Assembly: GCA_032622095.1 (NCBI GenBank)
Contig: CP136062.1
Span: 198,901,887-198,965,886 of the forward strand
Length of the DNA: 64,000 bases
Origin: Siphonodentalium dalli
Lineage: Eukaryota; Mollusca; Scaphopoda; Gadilida; Siphonodentaliidae
Direction: 5' to 3'
Shown one piece after another: positions 11,770 through 23,502 of the stretch. Position 1 is the first letter of the stretch. The number at the start of each line of letters is the position of its first letter. Both the position numbers and the translations under genes were made by a program. Below the pieces are notes generated by a model that had not been told where the DNA came from, searched no databases, and saw only the letters and a program-made list of their open reading frames with translations.

Positions 11770-12293
11770 ACACATAGCCACCGGCAGCCATCTTGGATTT
11801 TACTCTTTGCATGACTAAATCCTTTGGCACACCCTACAGACCACATCCCTCATCCGATCATCACCAAACTTTATATGGTTCTTCATGGTCACTTCTAGAT
11901 GGGAGCCATCCATTTGTTTTTTGAAATCTTAGAAAAACATGGCTGCCAGCAGCTATTTTGGATTTTACTCTGTGACTAAATCCTTCGGCACACCCTACAG
12001 TCCACATCCCTGATCCAATAATCACCAAACTTCATATGGATCTTCGTGGTGATCTCTAGATTATCTCAATTATTTCTGAATTTCGTTATAAAACATGGCT
12101 GCCAGAAGCCATCTAGGATTTCAAATTTGAATCCATCCGCATTCCCTGCAGCCCACATTTATTGGTGAAATGTTTCAAATGAAAATAATTTCATCTACAC
12201 AATAAAAGACCTTTACTGTAATTTTTTGGATTTCCTTCTTTATCATTCTATTCATTGATCAGCAAAAAATAAACTCCTTTCCATGTTGAGCTA
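11770..12293. repeat. Family A tandem-core repeat, right end present
   Basis: About three monomers with GGCACACCCTACAG, ATCACCAAACTT, GGGAGCCATC and ATGGCTGCCAG. It ends in the family terminus TTGAGCTA at 12286-12293, the inverse of the TAGCTCAA left end seen at 52764. The left end is missing. Confidence 0.7.
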
Positions 12294-12627
12294 CAGTGTC
12301 ATTGACACTTTCATTCATGATGCTGCAAATATAAATAAAATAGATGTGATATTTTCCAGATTCAGATGTATTTCTGATCACCAATTAGGCCACAACAATT
12401 TTATTACCATAGTTGGTTTGCGAACATCAGGGGAAACAAATCTCTTGATGGAGGAGTGGAAAAAAACCATGCAGGTCTTGGCTGTTATTCCACAAGGTCA
12501 AGGTCACTGGTGAATGCAGATCTCATATAATATTCACTTGAAATAATTTATTGCAAATAAAAATGAGTAAAACCAGCACATCAATATCGCATTTATTCTC
12601 ATTTTCCCCACAATAGGCTGATAGAAC

Positions 12628-12753
12628 CAAGCCTTGAAATAGGGTATCTGTCATTTGCAGAATGAGGTCCCCAGAGGGTGAATTTGGTGATCACTAAATT
12701 CACCCTCTGGGGACCTCATTCTGCAAATGACAGACACCCTATTTCAAGGCTTG
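12628..12753. mobile_element. hAT-like palindromic MITE, short form
   Basis: Nearly perfect palindrome with ~62-bp arms, starting CAAGCCTTGAAATAGGG and ending in its inverse. It is flanked by the 8-bp direct repeat GATAGAAC (12620-12627 and 12754-12761), a target-site duplication. The arms contain AATGAGGTCCCCAGAGGG, the hallmark of this family. It lies about 150 bp before the B4GALT7 start exon. Confidence 0.85.
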
Positions 12754-12905
12754 GATAGAACGGTTTGGTGAGAAGTCTTATACAAACTGAACACTGTGAG
12801 CAAATTTTTTTTTTTATTCTAAATGTATTTAATATTTTTTTCAGTAAAACAGTTGACAACTGGTTTGTAAACCAACTAATTAAATATGTGTTTCCTTATT
12901 TGCAG

Positions 12906-13294
12906 ATGCCACACGGATGACAAAATGTATGCAAGCTTGTTTCGGTGATCCTGAACTATCGCATGGCTAGGTTTCTGCTGACGTCAAGAGTTAGATATTT
13001 ATCAATATGCATCATATTTTCATTGATTATCACTGTATTCATTGCCTTGTGCCCATTGCGTGAGTGTGAGGTTAGATGTCCAGATCAGCAAAAGATAGAT
13101 CCATGTCCGGTGGCAGCTGTACAAGGCCATGACCCGCCACAAAATGTTGACTCAAAGCACAAACTGTGCTTGGTTGTGCCTTTCCGAGACCGACTCGAGG
13201 AATTATTGGAGTTTGCACCATATATGTGTCAGTATTTAGAGAAAAAGGGAATATGGTTCAAAATTCTCATCATGAACCAGGGTGACAGACTCCG
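12906..13294 (+). CDS. B4GALT7: B4GALT7 start exon
   Basis: Acceptor TTATTTGCAG ends at 12905; donor GTAAGT starts at 13295. Coding begins at 12963. Encodes the type II membrane anchor, a Cys-rich stem and VVPFRDR. Ends after two bases of an Arg codon. Confidence 0.9.
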
Positions 13295-16200
13295 GTAAGT
13301 CAATAAGTGAATTTTATTTTGCCTACATTTAAATTGTCAGAGCTGTTATTTTACATAACAACCTTTCACAAATTTTCAGATGCAGCCTTACATATATGCT
13401 TCCTATTTGCTCTCAGATTGAACCACGCCCATGTCATATATTTGTAAGGATAATTCCCAATTATTATTCTGTGGTGGCATGTATTGCAGACAAATGATTT
13501 TTTTTGCCAAATTGTTTTTTTTTTGCCAAATGAAAATTTGTTTTGCCATTGGAAAATTTGGCAAGCGGCAGCGCGAACGCTGATTGCAGAACACATGCAC
13601 AGAATCAGCTTTTTCCATCCATCTGTGGAATGTGTTTGAGCTTGTATTCCTACATTTTTCAGTCAGTTGTTTTAAAACTTGTCACAGATATTTAGTATCA
13701 TGAAGACCTGTGATGTCTGTCCAACGAATTATCCAATTATTCGCAGGCATGCATAATTTTTTCCGATCTTGTATTCCTTGTGTATAAAAAAACCCAAATA
13801 GTCTTAATGTAGCCAATTGTACTGCAGTGGGTATCTCCTTAATCTCATTGGGACATTCCCATCTCTAGTCGGTACTGCAATTGGAAACTATGTGCAAACA
13901 TTTGTTAAAATCATGATAAATTTCACTGCAGTCACACTAAATTCAGGCTAGTCGACAGGCAACTGAAATTAGCCCAGAGCAGAATTGGAGATATAATTTG
14001 ACTTTGCATGAGTCAATGTCCTCAGTTTACATTGTGTTTTTTTCCAGATTCAACAGAGCTTCATTGATAAATGTTGGGTTTCTAGAGAGTGAGAAAGTTG
14101 GATGTGATTACATTGCTATGCATGATGTCGATTTGCTGCCGTTAAATTCTGATCTGTTCTATGGATATCCTGAGAAACAACCATATCATGTGGCCGCACC
14201 AGGATTACATCCGATGTATAACTACAAGAAATTTGTTGGTGGAATTCTGCTAGTCAACAGTGAACAGTTTAGAATGGTGAGATAACCCTTTTTATTGTAC
14301 TACATGTATCAACAATAGATTATAGAAAAGGTATCAGTCAAGTTAATCGATATCCCATAATGTGAAGATAAAGAAATTATCCATGAGGGGCCAAATACTT
14401 CAGTGAATTCTTGTTAACATTTGGCAGTGTTTCCATTCTGAAAATTGAATTATGCACTTGAATTTGGACCCATGCACACTATTTTTCTAGGTTTGCCTGA
14501 GTGAAATAACCCAATTTATGACCTAAAGGCATATATTTCAGAAAAGAAAAACTTTGATTTTGGTTAATTTTCTTAATTAGAATCTAAAATACAATATTGC
14601 TGAATTTATAAACGAAACAAAGACATCCATTCTGGAATCGGTACTGTTACAGTGTTTCCAGCAGGTTACCTGTTTTCTACTTCTGATATTCTGATATGCG
14701 CATACTGTACATGTAAACAATTTCATATGTATCTGACATCTCAATAATTTATTGTCACCAAGAGGTATTGACAATCAGATTGATACTTGGCTGGCTAGTT
14801 TAGGAATAACACACAGAGTAAAAATTAAATCAAAAGATACTGCCATTTCACGCAATTTCATGCCATTCCACCCAATAGCATATAACTATTGCTGAAGTTG
14901 CAATTTCAAGGATTGACTTGATATGTCTCTTTGATTGCCTTGACACAGTACAATTGCCCTTAACTCCTTGATTTGGTATAGAAATTTATATGTTGTGATT
15001 TCTCCATGGATTATCCAAATCCATTGCTATGTTGAATTTTCTCAGTTAAGTGTTGTGTCAACTCAACCAAGAACAGAAGGCGCATATTTTTTGTGTGCCC
15101 TTCTTTTCAAACCCAGATGTGCTAAGGCATGCAAGTGCTATTGTTCACTTTAAAATTGAAGGACTGCATGGCAGTGAAAAGGAATGAGTTTTGGTAATAA
15201 TATTATGAGATATATTCCCTTATTATTTTACTTATATAAATAAAAACATTTTTTTCATTGAAATTTGAAGAGAAAAATGTATGGAGGTGTAACTGAAGTT
15301 ACGGAACTATATTACTCTGTGTGACCAGTGAAATAATAGTGATGAATCAGCTGTTGGACATCTAGAATATCAATTGAAGATTATTATGATATTCTTTGTT
15401 AAAAATGGTAAATTTCTTATGATACCATTTAATAAAAGACAAGTTAATGTTTTTGAATGGATACTTGAAATTAGCTAATTTGTATACAAGGCATACTCGT
15501 GAACAATTAAATTACTTCACTCAAAACAGTATTTATTCCACATCCATTTGTTTATTTTTGCGAAATACAGCAAAATACAGATGATTTGAAAACATGCAAT
15601 AAAAATAATTGTCTTCTCATTGGACAATAGAAACCAATTACAATAACCACATCACTGACCACGTCAAATGTAACAGAAATGTCTTCTCCAAATTAAAACT
15701 TTCCTCAATTAAATAAAGCAATATTGACCTAAATCTCAGTATACCACAAGGTAAAGTATTCAAAGTGTGCAATAAACATTGAACAGCAAAATTGTGTGAA
15801 CATATGGATGTTAATATTTTAGCATTCATTTGTCGTGCCGTGACTGCCCGTGAGATAAAATTTGAACCTACGGTTCTTATTTTGCCATCGCGTCACAACA
15901 AATTCGTGCAATAATGTTAACAAGTTTACACACTTGTGTTGATCTGGCTATGTATCCTCTATCTACTACCAATCGACCATTTTATTAGTCGAGTTTTTCA
16001 AAAACTCGACTTATGCTTTGACGAGGGACGGTTGGCGGGCGAGCGGCGGCGTGCGGACGGGCGGGCGGACCTAAAGAATGCCTTATAACTTTGACATTTG
16101 TGAACGGATTCAAAAAAATTTTGGTATGTCAGTTGCTCCCAATGACTATTTACTGCCTGTAGAAAATGGGTCACGTCCGAACTTTTTTACAAGAGTTATC

Positions 16201-19200
16201 CATCTTAGATGTTTTTTAGTTAAGTTTTTCACTGTTAGCGTGATAACTCACGCAAATATTAACCAATTTCAACAATATTTGGTATATGAGACTCTTGCAA
16301 CAATATCTCAGACGAGTTCGAAAATCAGGTTTGTCCGATTTTTTTTTCCGGAGTTATGGGTCTTAGTTTGTCTATTTTTAGCAATTTTATCACCATTAGC
16401 GCGATAACTCGATGAGATATTAACCGATTTCAATAATATTTGGTATATGAGTCTCCTGCAACAATATCTCGGACGAGTTCAAAAACCAGGTTTGTCCGAA
16501 TTTTTTTCCACAGAGTTATGGGTCTTAGTTTGTCTATTTTTAGCAATGTTATCACCGTTAGCGCGATAACTTAATGAAATATTAACCGATTTAAACAATA
16601 TTTGGTATATGAGTCTATTGTAACAATATCTCGGACGAGTTCGAAAACCTGGTTTGTCTGAATTTTTTTTTCTCAGAGTTATGGGTCTTAGTTTGTCTAT
16701 TTTAATCACAATTTTATCACCGTTAGTGCGATAACTCAATGAAATATTAACGGATTCAATTGATATTTGGTATATAGGTCTATTGCAATAATATACCACC
16801 GTCCAACTTTTATTCCCAGAGTTGTGCACCTTATTGGCAGAAGTTTGGTTCGACTGCCAAAAAACTCGACAAAAGCATCTTAGATGCGTACTCCTTGTAT
16901 TGACCATAAAATGGTCGTAGTATTGAACTGCATTTAACTTAATAAAATCACATGTGTGATTCTCTGTTCTTATAATTTATATATATTCTGATTAAGTTTT
17001 AGTACTTATTTTAAAGTATTGCAGAAGATGTATACGCGTAAAACAATAATGCAGTTTCCAGGCTGCAGTTAATTGTTAATCCTGATGCGAGTTGAAATCA
17101 GACAGACGCGTGATGTGATCATGTGACACTAATTAGTGATATGTACACCCACATTGTGCAGATTAATAGAGCAAATATAGGCCTATGCATCCGATGGCAC
17201 AATTAAGCAGGACAGTTTGTCTCTTGTGAGTTTTTTGACGATACCAAAGTGAATCAAACTTTGATAACTTAAGGCAATATGTGTGTTAAGACAAATATTG
17301 CAGGTGCATATTTCAACGCGGAATCACACCGGCGATATCAACATCAAATCGAATCTCGAATATCGCAGGGCCCAAATATTTGTAATCCTATCACATTGAT
17401 GTGCCCTCCATATATCATATACATAATGTAATTTATCATTCTTTGTTTTTTAGTTCAATGGTCTTTCTAACAATTACTGGGGGTGGGGAAGAGAGGATGA
17501 TGAGTTCGCTGTTCGAATGAAGGTGCTCGGAATAGAGGTAGATATACTAGATCTTTATGGAGAACTTTTATGTTTCTGTGTTTATAAAATACTAGCAGAA
17601 TGTAATTAGGCTCGCACTCAAAGGTTTTTCAGTTTGAACCCTTTCTATACTAAATACTCATTGACGAGTAGTTATTCCACCAATGAATTGGATTACTTCT
17701 GCACCTTTTATCATCTATCATCTTCTCATATTTCCTAAACATCACTCCAGTTGTATAATATACCCTTCCGATGTATACTTTTATAACTGAGTGGGAGAAT
17801 TCTTCAAATGGTGAAAAAGGGTTAAATTTGGGATCGTTCCTGGTTTCCTATATATTGAATATGTTTGATTACAGTTATGCTTAATTTTCTGTAGTCCACA
17901 AAATGTCTTGTGGGGTCTATCATAACGAAAAGTTTATAACAGTAAGGCATTACAGCTGAATTAATGTAACCTGGGTCATGCCATGAATCTCTATTCTGGC
18001 TACATCCATAGAGATCATATAGTTTTTGTGCAGAAAATTTCTCTCAAATTTGAGTTTACATAAACATCCTAATAAAATTCTGTCAGCCGATGGACACCCC
18101 CTTTCCTGAATGACTTGGCTATGAATAATTAAAGATACGGGCGGCCTTCCCTGTGGGTACAGGTTTTTAAATAGTCACATCCACTAAAACCGCCATAAGC
18201 AGAAAGAATATTATATAATATACAGATGTTGTTCTTATACAAATCATAAATATTGCATATATTGCATGTTATTGTCACGTTTGTGCCCTTGGTTATGTAA
18301 ACAAACATCAAAAACGTTATGTTATCATTGTTTATAGACAAACACTTGGAACTACCATATCGTCCAATGAATATGTTCTGTTGCGCTGTGGAATGCATAG
18401 ATAAAATTATTGGCGGCGCAATCAACAATCGCATTCAAATCACACCAAATTTTATTTTAATTAATCATTCTACCCGCTGTCAGTTCCAAATCAAGCTAAT
18501 CCATGTTAGTTCATGATTGGGAAAGGATCAGACATTGGGAAATGATCAGACAGTAAATGTGTACATAATATAATTGTTCTTGCAAATAGATGAATATTTT
18601 TCAATCCAGTTAGTATTTCTCCTAACCTATACATGTATATGGTCATACATCGCAAATATGAAATATTACGACGAGTCGTCTTGTGAGTTGTAAGTTGTTG
18701 GTGCACCAAATTAGGGTTTTTACAACCGACAAGTAAAGCGCGCGAATCTAAATAAGGAAATGGCGCAATATCGTATTTCTGCTTATAAACAATCTTCTGT
18801 GCTTTTTGTGAGAAACCAAACAACATACAGTCGACCTGTATTTTCTCAGACACAAAGCGTGTTTTGTGAATAATATCACATTCATATCATCATTATGCTA
18901 TACTATTAGTATGTTCTTGAGGAAATTATCATAATTATACCCTCCGCAACAAAGTTGTGTGGGGGGGGGGGGGGGGGGTTACTAGAATCAGCTTGTCCAT
19001 CATCCGTCTGTTGTCTGTCTGTCGTCTAGCCATCTGTGGACACATATTTGTCCGGAGTTTTTCTCAGTCGTTTTTTGATCATTTTCCATGAAACTTGGCC
19101 CAGACATCAACCACCATGGGATCCTGTGCACCTGTGATTAGGACGTCTGTCAGACTTTTTTTGGTAGAGTTATCTCCATTTTTTTACTTAGAAAATTTTC

Positions 19201-21521
19201 CCAACATGTATATTGTTGTCCAAGCTTTTATTCCTACATTTTTTTGTCAACGTTTTTAATCTTGGCACTGATATTTAGTACCATGGGAACCTGCGATTAT
19301 GACGTCTGTCTGACCTTTTTTGTGTGGAGTTATTCCCCTTTTTTGACTTAGAACATTTGGACAACATGCATAATTTTTTCCGAGCTTTTATTCCTGCATT
19401 TTTCGGTCAATAGGTTTAACATTAGGGTTTGGGGATAGGGTTGTGCAATTGCAATGGGAATCTGTTATTTTATTATTTTAACTAAATGTTTACTGACTTG
19501 TGAAACATCTTAGTATTTCAAAAACACGGGGGGTATCCTTAATCCCATTGGGACAGTCACACCTAGTTTGATAATGTTATTTCTAAAATATAACCTACAA
19601 TGAAGGAGATTTAACAATTGTCACGCTTTACATTGCTGACCAATCAGCAGCACCAGATTACGAGATAATCTCAGGTCACATACACAAGTTGAGTGGTGGG
19701 TGGAGCTTATTATTGTCATTCAAGTTAATTTTCTGTGGAATACACAGTAAAAGCATGTTTACAATCACTTAGATCGTCCAAACTCTGAGAGGATGTTAGA
19801 ATAATAATAGCATTCTTGTTATTATACTGGAATCAGCTTGTCCGTCTAGCTGTCCGTCATCCATCGTCCGTCCGTCTGTGGACACAAATTTGTCCAGAGT
19901 TTTTCTCAGTCGTTTTTTTAATTATTTTCCGTGAAACTTAGCACAGAGATCAGCCACCATGGGAACCTGTGCACCTGCGATTATGGTGTATGTCAGCCTT
20001 TTTTTGGTGCAGTTATCCCTCTTTTTCGACTTAGAACATTTTTGCCATGTATAATTTTGTCCGAACTTTTATTCCTACATTTTTAGATTTTTATTTTTTA
20101 AACTTGGCACAGATTGGAGTTATTCCCAATTTTCGACTTAGAACATTTTTGCAACATGCATAATTTTGTCCGAGCTTTTATTCCTACATTTTTCGGTCAA
20201 TAGGTTTAGGATTAGGGATAGGGGTTAGGGTTGTTCCTGCTATGGAAATCTGTTATTTTATTATTTAAACTTAATGTTTACTGACACAGGGGTATCCTCA
20301 GTCCCATTGGGACAGTCATACCTATAGTTTTAATTTCATTGAGTTAAAAAGAATTATTACATTTTAATTATATATGTAAAATATATATTATTGTTGTGTA
20401 CTAAATTACTTTGTATGTCCATGCATTACCATTGATATAGGTTGAGAGACCAACAAACATCACAACTGGCAAACAAACATTCCGGCATGTTCACAATAAA
20501 AGAAAACGACCAAGAGATAATAAGAGATATTTTGATCAGAAAGCAGTAAGTACAACTATTGGCAGGGACGTGGCTAGAGGGTATTTCTTGGGGGGGGGGG
20601 GCAGAAATTTTCAAACGAATTGCCATTTTGGTCCAGAATATTGATCAAAGTAGTAAAATATTCGACGTTTGATCTTAAAATAACAAATTACTAAATACTA
20701 TCAAATTATCTGACCAAATTCAATCTCCGCATGGTGGGCTAGCATCACAAAATATTCAATCTACTTTTTGTCTACAACTCCCAACCAATGCTGTACCAGG
20801 CATGAAATTAGACCATCAAACATGCAAATAGTGTGTCTTTTATTTGCAGAATGAGGTCCCCAGAGGGTAAATTTAGTGACGCTATCCCGCACATTGTGCT
20901 AGCATCACCAAATTCTCCCTCTGGGAATCTCATTCTGCTTAGGCCGAAACTGCTATGGGAGAATTAGGATCAGATTGAAATTCTCCAGTTGAAGTTGGTG
21001 ATGTTCACCAATTAGTCACCTCGATTATGAATTTTATCTTCTGCAAATTAGGGGATATACAATCTGAACAGAAGGCAAAAAGTAACTAAAAGCAATGTTA
21101 ATTTGAGACTATAGATACTTCCCAGAAGATGAGGCCTGTGAGGATAGATTCACTAAATTCACCCTCCGGGGACCTCATTGTGCAGATGACAGACATGCTA
21201 TTTGCAGGCTTGCAGACCATAAGTTTTCATTCTCATCACCAATTCTTTTATTGAAGGACTAATAGATAAGTTTACATTTGTGTTTTGTCTTTGCAGAGAA
21301 CCAGTCGTCTGGACAGAATCACTGGACTTCACAACGTAGATTATATGATTGCCAGTCGTTCCACGCTTAAAATAGACAACTGGCCAGTGACGATGATAAA
21401 TGTCATTCTCCGGTGTAATATAACTGAGATTCCATGGTGTCTGCAGCCCGAGGATCAACAAACATATGCAAAAGAGATCGAACAGGGGCAGCAAGCTAGA
21501 CGAAAGAACCAAATAACCTGA
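12963..21521 (+). CDS. B4GALT7: Xylosylprotein beta-1,4-galactosyltransferase (galactosyltransferase I), five coding exons
   Basis: Adds the first galactose to xylose in the glycosaminoglycan-protein linker in the Golgi, a step needed for heparan and chondroitin sulfate. Exons 12963-13294, 14048-14276, 17454-17537, 20441-20545 and 21297-21521 splice with GT/AG sites and keep one frame, giving 324 aa against about 327 in human. The order is: short cytosolic tail, a membrane anchor at about residues 10-30, [10 protein letters not shown] (about 70), [14 protein letters not shown], the metal-binding DVD (137-139), the WGWGREDDE catalytic block (196-204), TTGKQTFRH, and a C-terminal PWC. An in-frame stop lies at 12918-12920, and ATG 12963 is the first Met after it. 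The exon starts after an AG at 12905, so a 5' UTR exon lies upstream. Introns 1-4 are full of repeats. Family assignment is firm; exact UTRs are not known. Confidence 0.95.
13620..13885. repeat. Degraded copy of the family D GTCY element (intron 1)
   Basis: Shares TTGTATTCCTACATTTTTC, AACTTGTCACAGATATTTAGT and the closing TCATTGGGACATTCCCATC with the better copies at 18942-19570 and 19800-20330. Confidence 0.6.
14048..14276 (+). CDS. B4GALT7: B4GALT7 coding exon 2
   Basis: Acceptor TTTTTTTCCAG, donor GTGAGA. Encodes [11 protein letters not shown], the DVD metal-binding motif and VGGILL. The first base completes the Arg codon split from exon 1. Confidence 0.95.
14277..15970. other. First part of B4GALT7 intron 2
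   Basis: Intronic, AT-rich. I see no gene, RNA gene or delimited repeat. Confidence 0.5.
15974..16917. mobile_element. Non-autonomous element with 12-bp TIRs and ~162-bp tandem core (family C)
   Basis: Ends are CGACCATTTTAT (15974-15985) and ATAAAATGGTCG (16906-16917). Next to the left end is a hairpin (AGTCGAGTTTTTCAAAAACTCGACT), then a G/C-rich GGCGGGCGAGCGG tract. Monomers with GAGTTATGGGTCTTAGTTTG start at about 16351, 16513 and 16675, exactly 162 bp apart, with a less similar unit before and after. Same design as the element at 9843. Lies in B4GALT7 intron 2; the overlapping ORFs are repeat-derived. Confidence 0.8.
16918..17453. other. Remainder of B4GALT7 intron 2
   Basis: Nothing delimited. 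Confidence 0.45.
17454..17537 (+). CDS. B4GALT7: B4GALT7 coding exon 3
   Basis: An 84-bp phase-0 exon encoding [18 protein letters not shown], the acceptor-binding and catalytic block. Acceptor TTTTTTAG, donor GTAGAT (weak but GT). Confidence 0.93.
17538..18941. other. B4GALT7 intron 3, first part
   Basis: Mostly unassigned. At 18129 TTAAAGATACGGGCGGC matches the TIR of the TTAA element at 29653-29908, but no partner end is visible, so only a solo end is supported. Confidence 0.4.
18942..19570. mobile_element. Family D GTCY/tandem-core element, copy 1
   Basis: Starts ATACCCTCCGCAACAAAG with a poly-G run (~18959-18978), then AGAATCAGCTTGTCC and (GTCY)n-like TCTGTCTGTCGTC, then two to three units with TTTTATTCCTACATTTTT, AACTTGGC and ACCATGGGA. 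It closes with GGGGGTATCCTTAATCCCATTGGGACAGTCA. Non-coding. Confidence 0.65.
19800..20330. mobile_element. Family D GTCY/tandem-core element, copy 2
   Basis: Starts with ATTATACTGGAATCAGCTTGTCCGTC and CGTCCGTCCGTCTG, contains the same Family D units, and ends in GGGGTATCCTCAGTCCCATTGGGACAGTCATACC. About 230 bp downstream of copy 1, in the same orientation, in B4GALT7 intron 3. Confidence 0.65.
20441..20545 (+). CDS. B4GALT7: B4GALT7 coding exon 4
   Basis: A 105-bp phase-0 exon encoding [18 protein letters not shown] and a basic stretch, matching the human RPSGITTGYKTFRHLHD region. Acceptor GATATAG, donor GTAAGT. Confidence 0.9.
20563..20816. repeat. Repeat family G (GGGACGTGGCTAGAGGG)
   Basis: Shares GGGACGTGGCTAGAGGG, a G run and scattered matches around AAATTGATCG and GAAATTNNAGACC with stretches at 27485, 28000, 30816 and 38240. 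Boundaries are approximate. Confidence 0.45.
20817..21212. mobile_element. hAT-like MITE, long form with a palindrome at each end
   Basis: Starts CAAACATGCAAATAG and ends in the near-inverse CTATTTGCAGGCTTG. Flanks are tAGACCAT and cAGACCAT, a 7-of-8 target duplication. Palindromic AATGAGGTCCCCAGAGGG blocks sit at both ends around a ~150-bp centre. In B4GALT7 intron 4, ending 84 bp before the last exon. Confidence 0.8.
21297..21521 (+). CDS. B4GALT7: B4GALT7 terminal coding exon
   Basis: Acceptor TTGTCTTTGCAG. Encodes [27 protein letters not shown] and a ~27-residue polar tail not present in human, then TGA at 21519-21521. Confidence 0.93.
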   Translation, partial: RTSRLDRITGLHNVDYMIASRSTLKIDNWPVTMINVILRCNITEIPWCLQPEDQQTYAKEIEQGQQARRKNQIT

Positions 21522-21663
21522 CCAATCACTGTCTCAGCAGAATGGTATAGGGTTTAGATGGTCCAATCAGCTCCTCTCAAGTCAATACAGTCTGGATGGA
21601 CACAGACTATTGAACAGCTATGACTTTGATAGTCTTGAACATATAGCAGGAAATCCCATTTCT

Positions 21664-22129
21664 TTAAAGGTACTCAATCCGATCAGACGACCCCCATACC
21701 ATCAAGATACAACAACAACAACATTTCTTCAAAATACGCTTTAGTTATCAGAATCGATTTATTGCAACAAAATAATGCTAACCACTGTCAACTATGGTAT
21801 CAAATTTCCCAAAACTTGTTATTTATCAACATTTTGTTCAACAAATATGGCTGTATGATCACTAGAGTATCACGAAATATGACCGTATTACCACTTGATT
21901 TTAGAATTATCCATCTTCATCCGCAATTTTGTCCCAGACCCTCTGTTTGACCACGAGTTTCTGGGCCACATATTATTACACATCTCGAGAAATAACAAAC
22001 TTCAAAAATCGATATCTGATTGCTCCGAGCTTTGATGGGTGGGTTCCTCGACTCGAATCAAATACTTTTTACTCCCGAAGCCAAAGAAATAGTAATTTAG
22101 GAGCGTCTGGTCGGATTGAGTACCTTTAA
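21664..22129. mobile_element. TTAA-flanked MITE, family T1
   Basis: Ends are TTAAAGGTACTCAATCCGAT and its inverse, 25 of 26 bases paired, with TTAA at both borders. TTAA target sites point to piggyBac- or Kolobok-type mobilisation. It contains ATCAAGATACAACAACAAC near the left end. It lies about 140 bp after the B4GALT7 stop and may be part of the 3' UTR. Other copies: 38960, 57955 and 62074, and a split copy at 31149. Confidence 0.85.
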
Positions 22130-22337
22130 TCCCTTTCATGAATTTATAGAATTTATAGTTTTCTTTACCAATCACCAGTAATGACAAAAATTAGATGTGA
22201 TATGCAATGGTATCTAGATTGGCACATGTATCTGTTTTGTTAAACAGTGCCTTCCTTGTATACTATTATATAATTTATCGGAGGTGTGAGTACTATTTAC
22301 CACTGTTGGTAAATAATGCAGACCCTGTATTGGTGAC

Positions 22338-22343
22338 AATAAA
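22338..22343 (+). promoter_or_regulatory. Candidate poly(A) signal for B4GALT7
   Basis: AATAAA, the first good hexamer I noted after the T1 MITE in the downstream region. Transcript data are needed to place the real end. Confidence 0.3.
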
Positions 22344-22585
22344 TGCTTTACCTCAGACTGTGAATGGCTTATAAAACATTAATGTATTCAGAGCCTTTCT
22401 TTTAATCAATACAGCTGGACCAAATAGATAAAATTAATATGTTCTCAGGCACCTCCCCAGTTCCAAACTCAATTTCCACCAATTTTAGATTTGTTTTTTT
22501 GAACCTGTAATAGTTAAAAGGCAATTGAAGCGAGATTCTATTGATGGGAAATTGTAGGATTTTATTTATTAAAATTGCCTGTATA

Positions 22586-22748
22586 CAAGCCTTGAAATAG
22601 GGTGTCTGTCACTTGCAGAGGTGTAAGCAGAATGAGGTCCCCAGAGGGTGAATTTGGTGATGCTAGCCCGCTATGTGGGGTAGCATCTCTAAATTCACCC
22701 TCTGGGGATCTCATTCTGCAAATGACAGACACCCTATTTCAAGGCTTG
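22586..22748. mobile_element. hAT-like palindromic MITE
   Basis: Starts CAAGCCTTGAAATAGGGTG and ends in its inverse, with perfect 8-bp target duplications CCTGTATA (22578-22585 and 22749-22756). Carries AATGAGGTCCCCAGAGGG arms with a GCTAGCCCGC centre. Confidence 0.88.
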
Positions 22749-22852
22749 CCTGTATACATACAGTTATTTCAAGAGTACTTGGGGGGGGGGATAATAAGCC
22801 TCCCTACCTCAACATATTTTGTTTGTTATATACGTAGAGTTGACAGAGTGTC

Positions 22853-22950
22853 ATATAAGGATTAACTAAGGATTTACATACAGGTTATGACCACTTACCT
22901 CACCGTTACATCTCCATAAAAATAGTCCACATGACAGTTAATCCTTATAT
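22853..22950. repeat. Short inverted repeat
   Basis: ATATAAGGATTAACT at 22853 is inverted perfectly at 22936-22950. Possibly a tiny MITE; no target duplication confirmed. Confidence 0.4.
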
Positions 22951-23502
22951 TTATATACATTTAGCGAAAAAGCCACTTTTGTAAATTTATTTAAATCGTA
23001 AAGTGTATCGTGACAAGATCAGCCCAAAATACCCAATAGCACCCTTGGCAAAAGTTAATAGAAACAATTTCTCTTCATATTGAAACCCGATGATGTATTA
23101 AGTCAGTCCTGCGCGAGTCCAAATGCGCCCAAAACATTACACGTTCGTCTTTCAAAACCTAATGACGTATCGGTGTTATTAGCTTGGTGTTATGAGGCGT
23201 TGCGCATTCACCGAGAAATAACTGCAACTAGCCACGTGGGCGCCGACCAATCAGAATGCTGGATTTAGTGATGACAACACTTAGTGTGTAAATATACTGT
23301 CTTATAATTATATGAAGCACCATCATGTGTCGGAGATTAGTTTGACCAGAAAGCAAACCATCGCCCGAACTGTTACCACTCTGTTGACGTCTCGGTTGAT
23401 GCGAGGCAAGAATTGTGGAAAGTGAACTATTGCCCGGGCTATAATCTTCGAACTATTACCCACCTGCTGACGTCACATTGGGCACGAGGTGAGAACTGTG
23501 TC
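22951..23502. other. Unassigned GC-richer stretch
   Basis: From about 23090 to 23290 the DNA is GC-richer than its surroundings and contains GACCAATCAGAATG, a CCAAT-box-like site. No gene start follows it, so I do not call a promoter. Confidence 0.25.

Noticed and set aside
12283-12513. 76-aa + strand ORF upstream of B4GALT7
   Set aside because: Its start region (TTGAGCTACAGTGTCATTGACAC) is the end of repeat family A, also seen at 53250. No splice sites fit B4GALT7.
12945-12962. Earlier B4GALT7 start at 12945
   Set aside because: The codon there is GTG. The first ATG in frame is 12963, and an in-frame TGA sits at 12918-12920.
16078-16907. ORFs of 109 and 142 aa
   Set aside because: Repeated translations of the 162-bp monomers of family C.
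23090-23290. Promoter with a CCAAT box
   Set aside because: No first exon or gene follows in either direction; could be part of a repeat.
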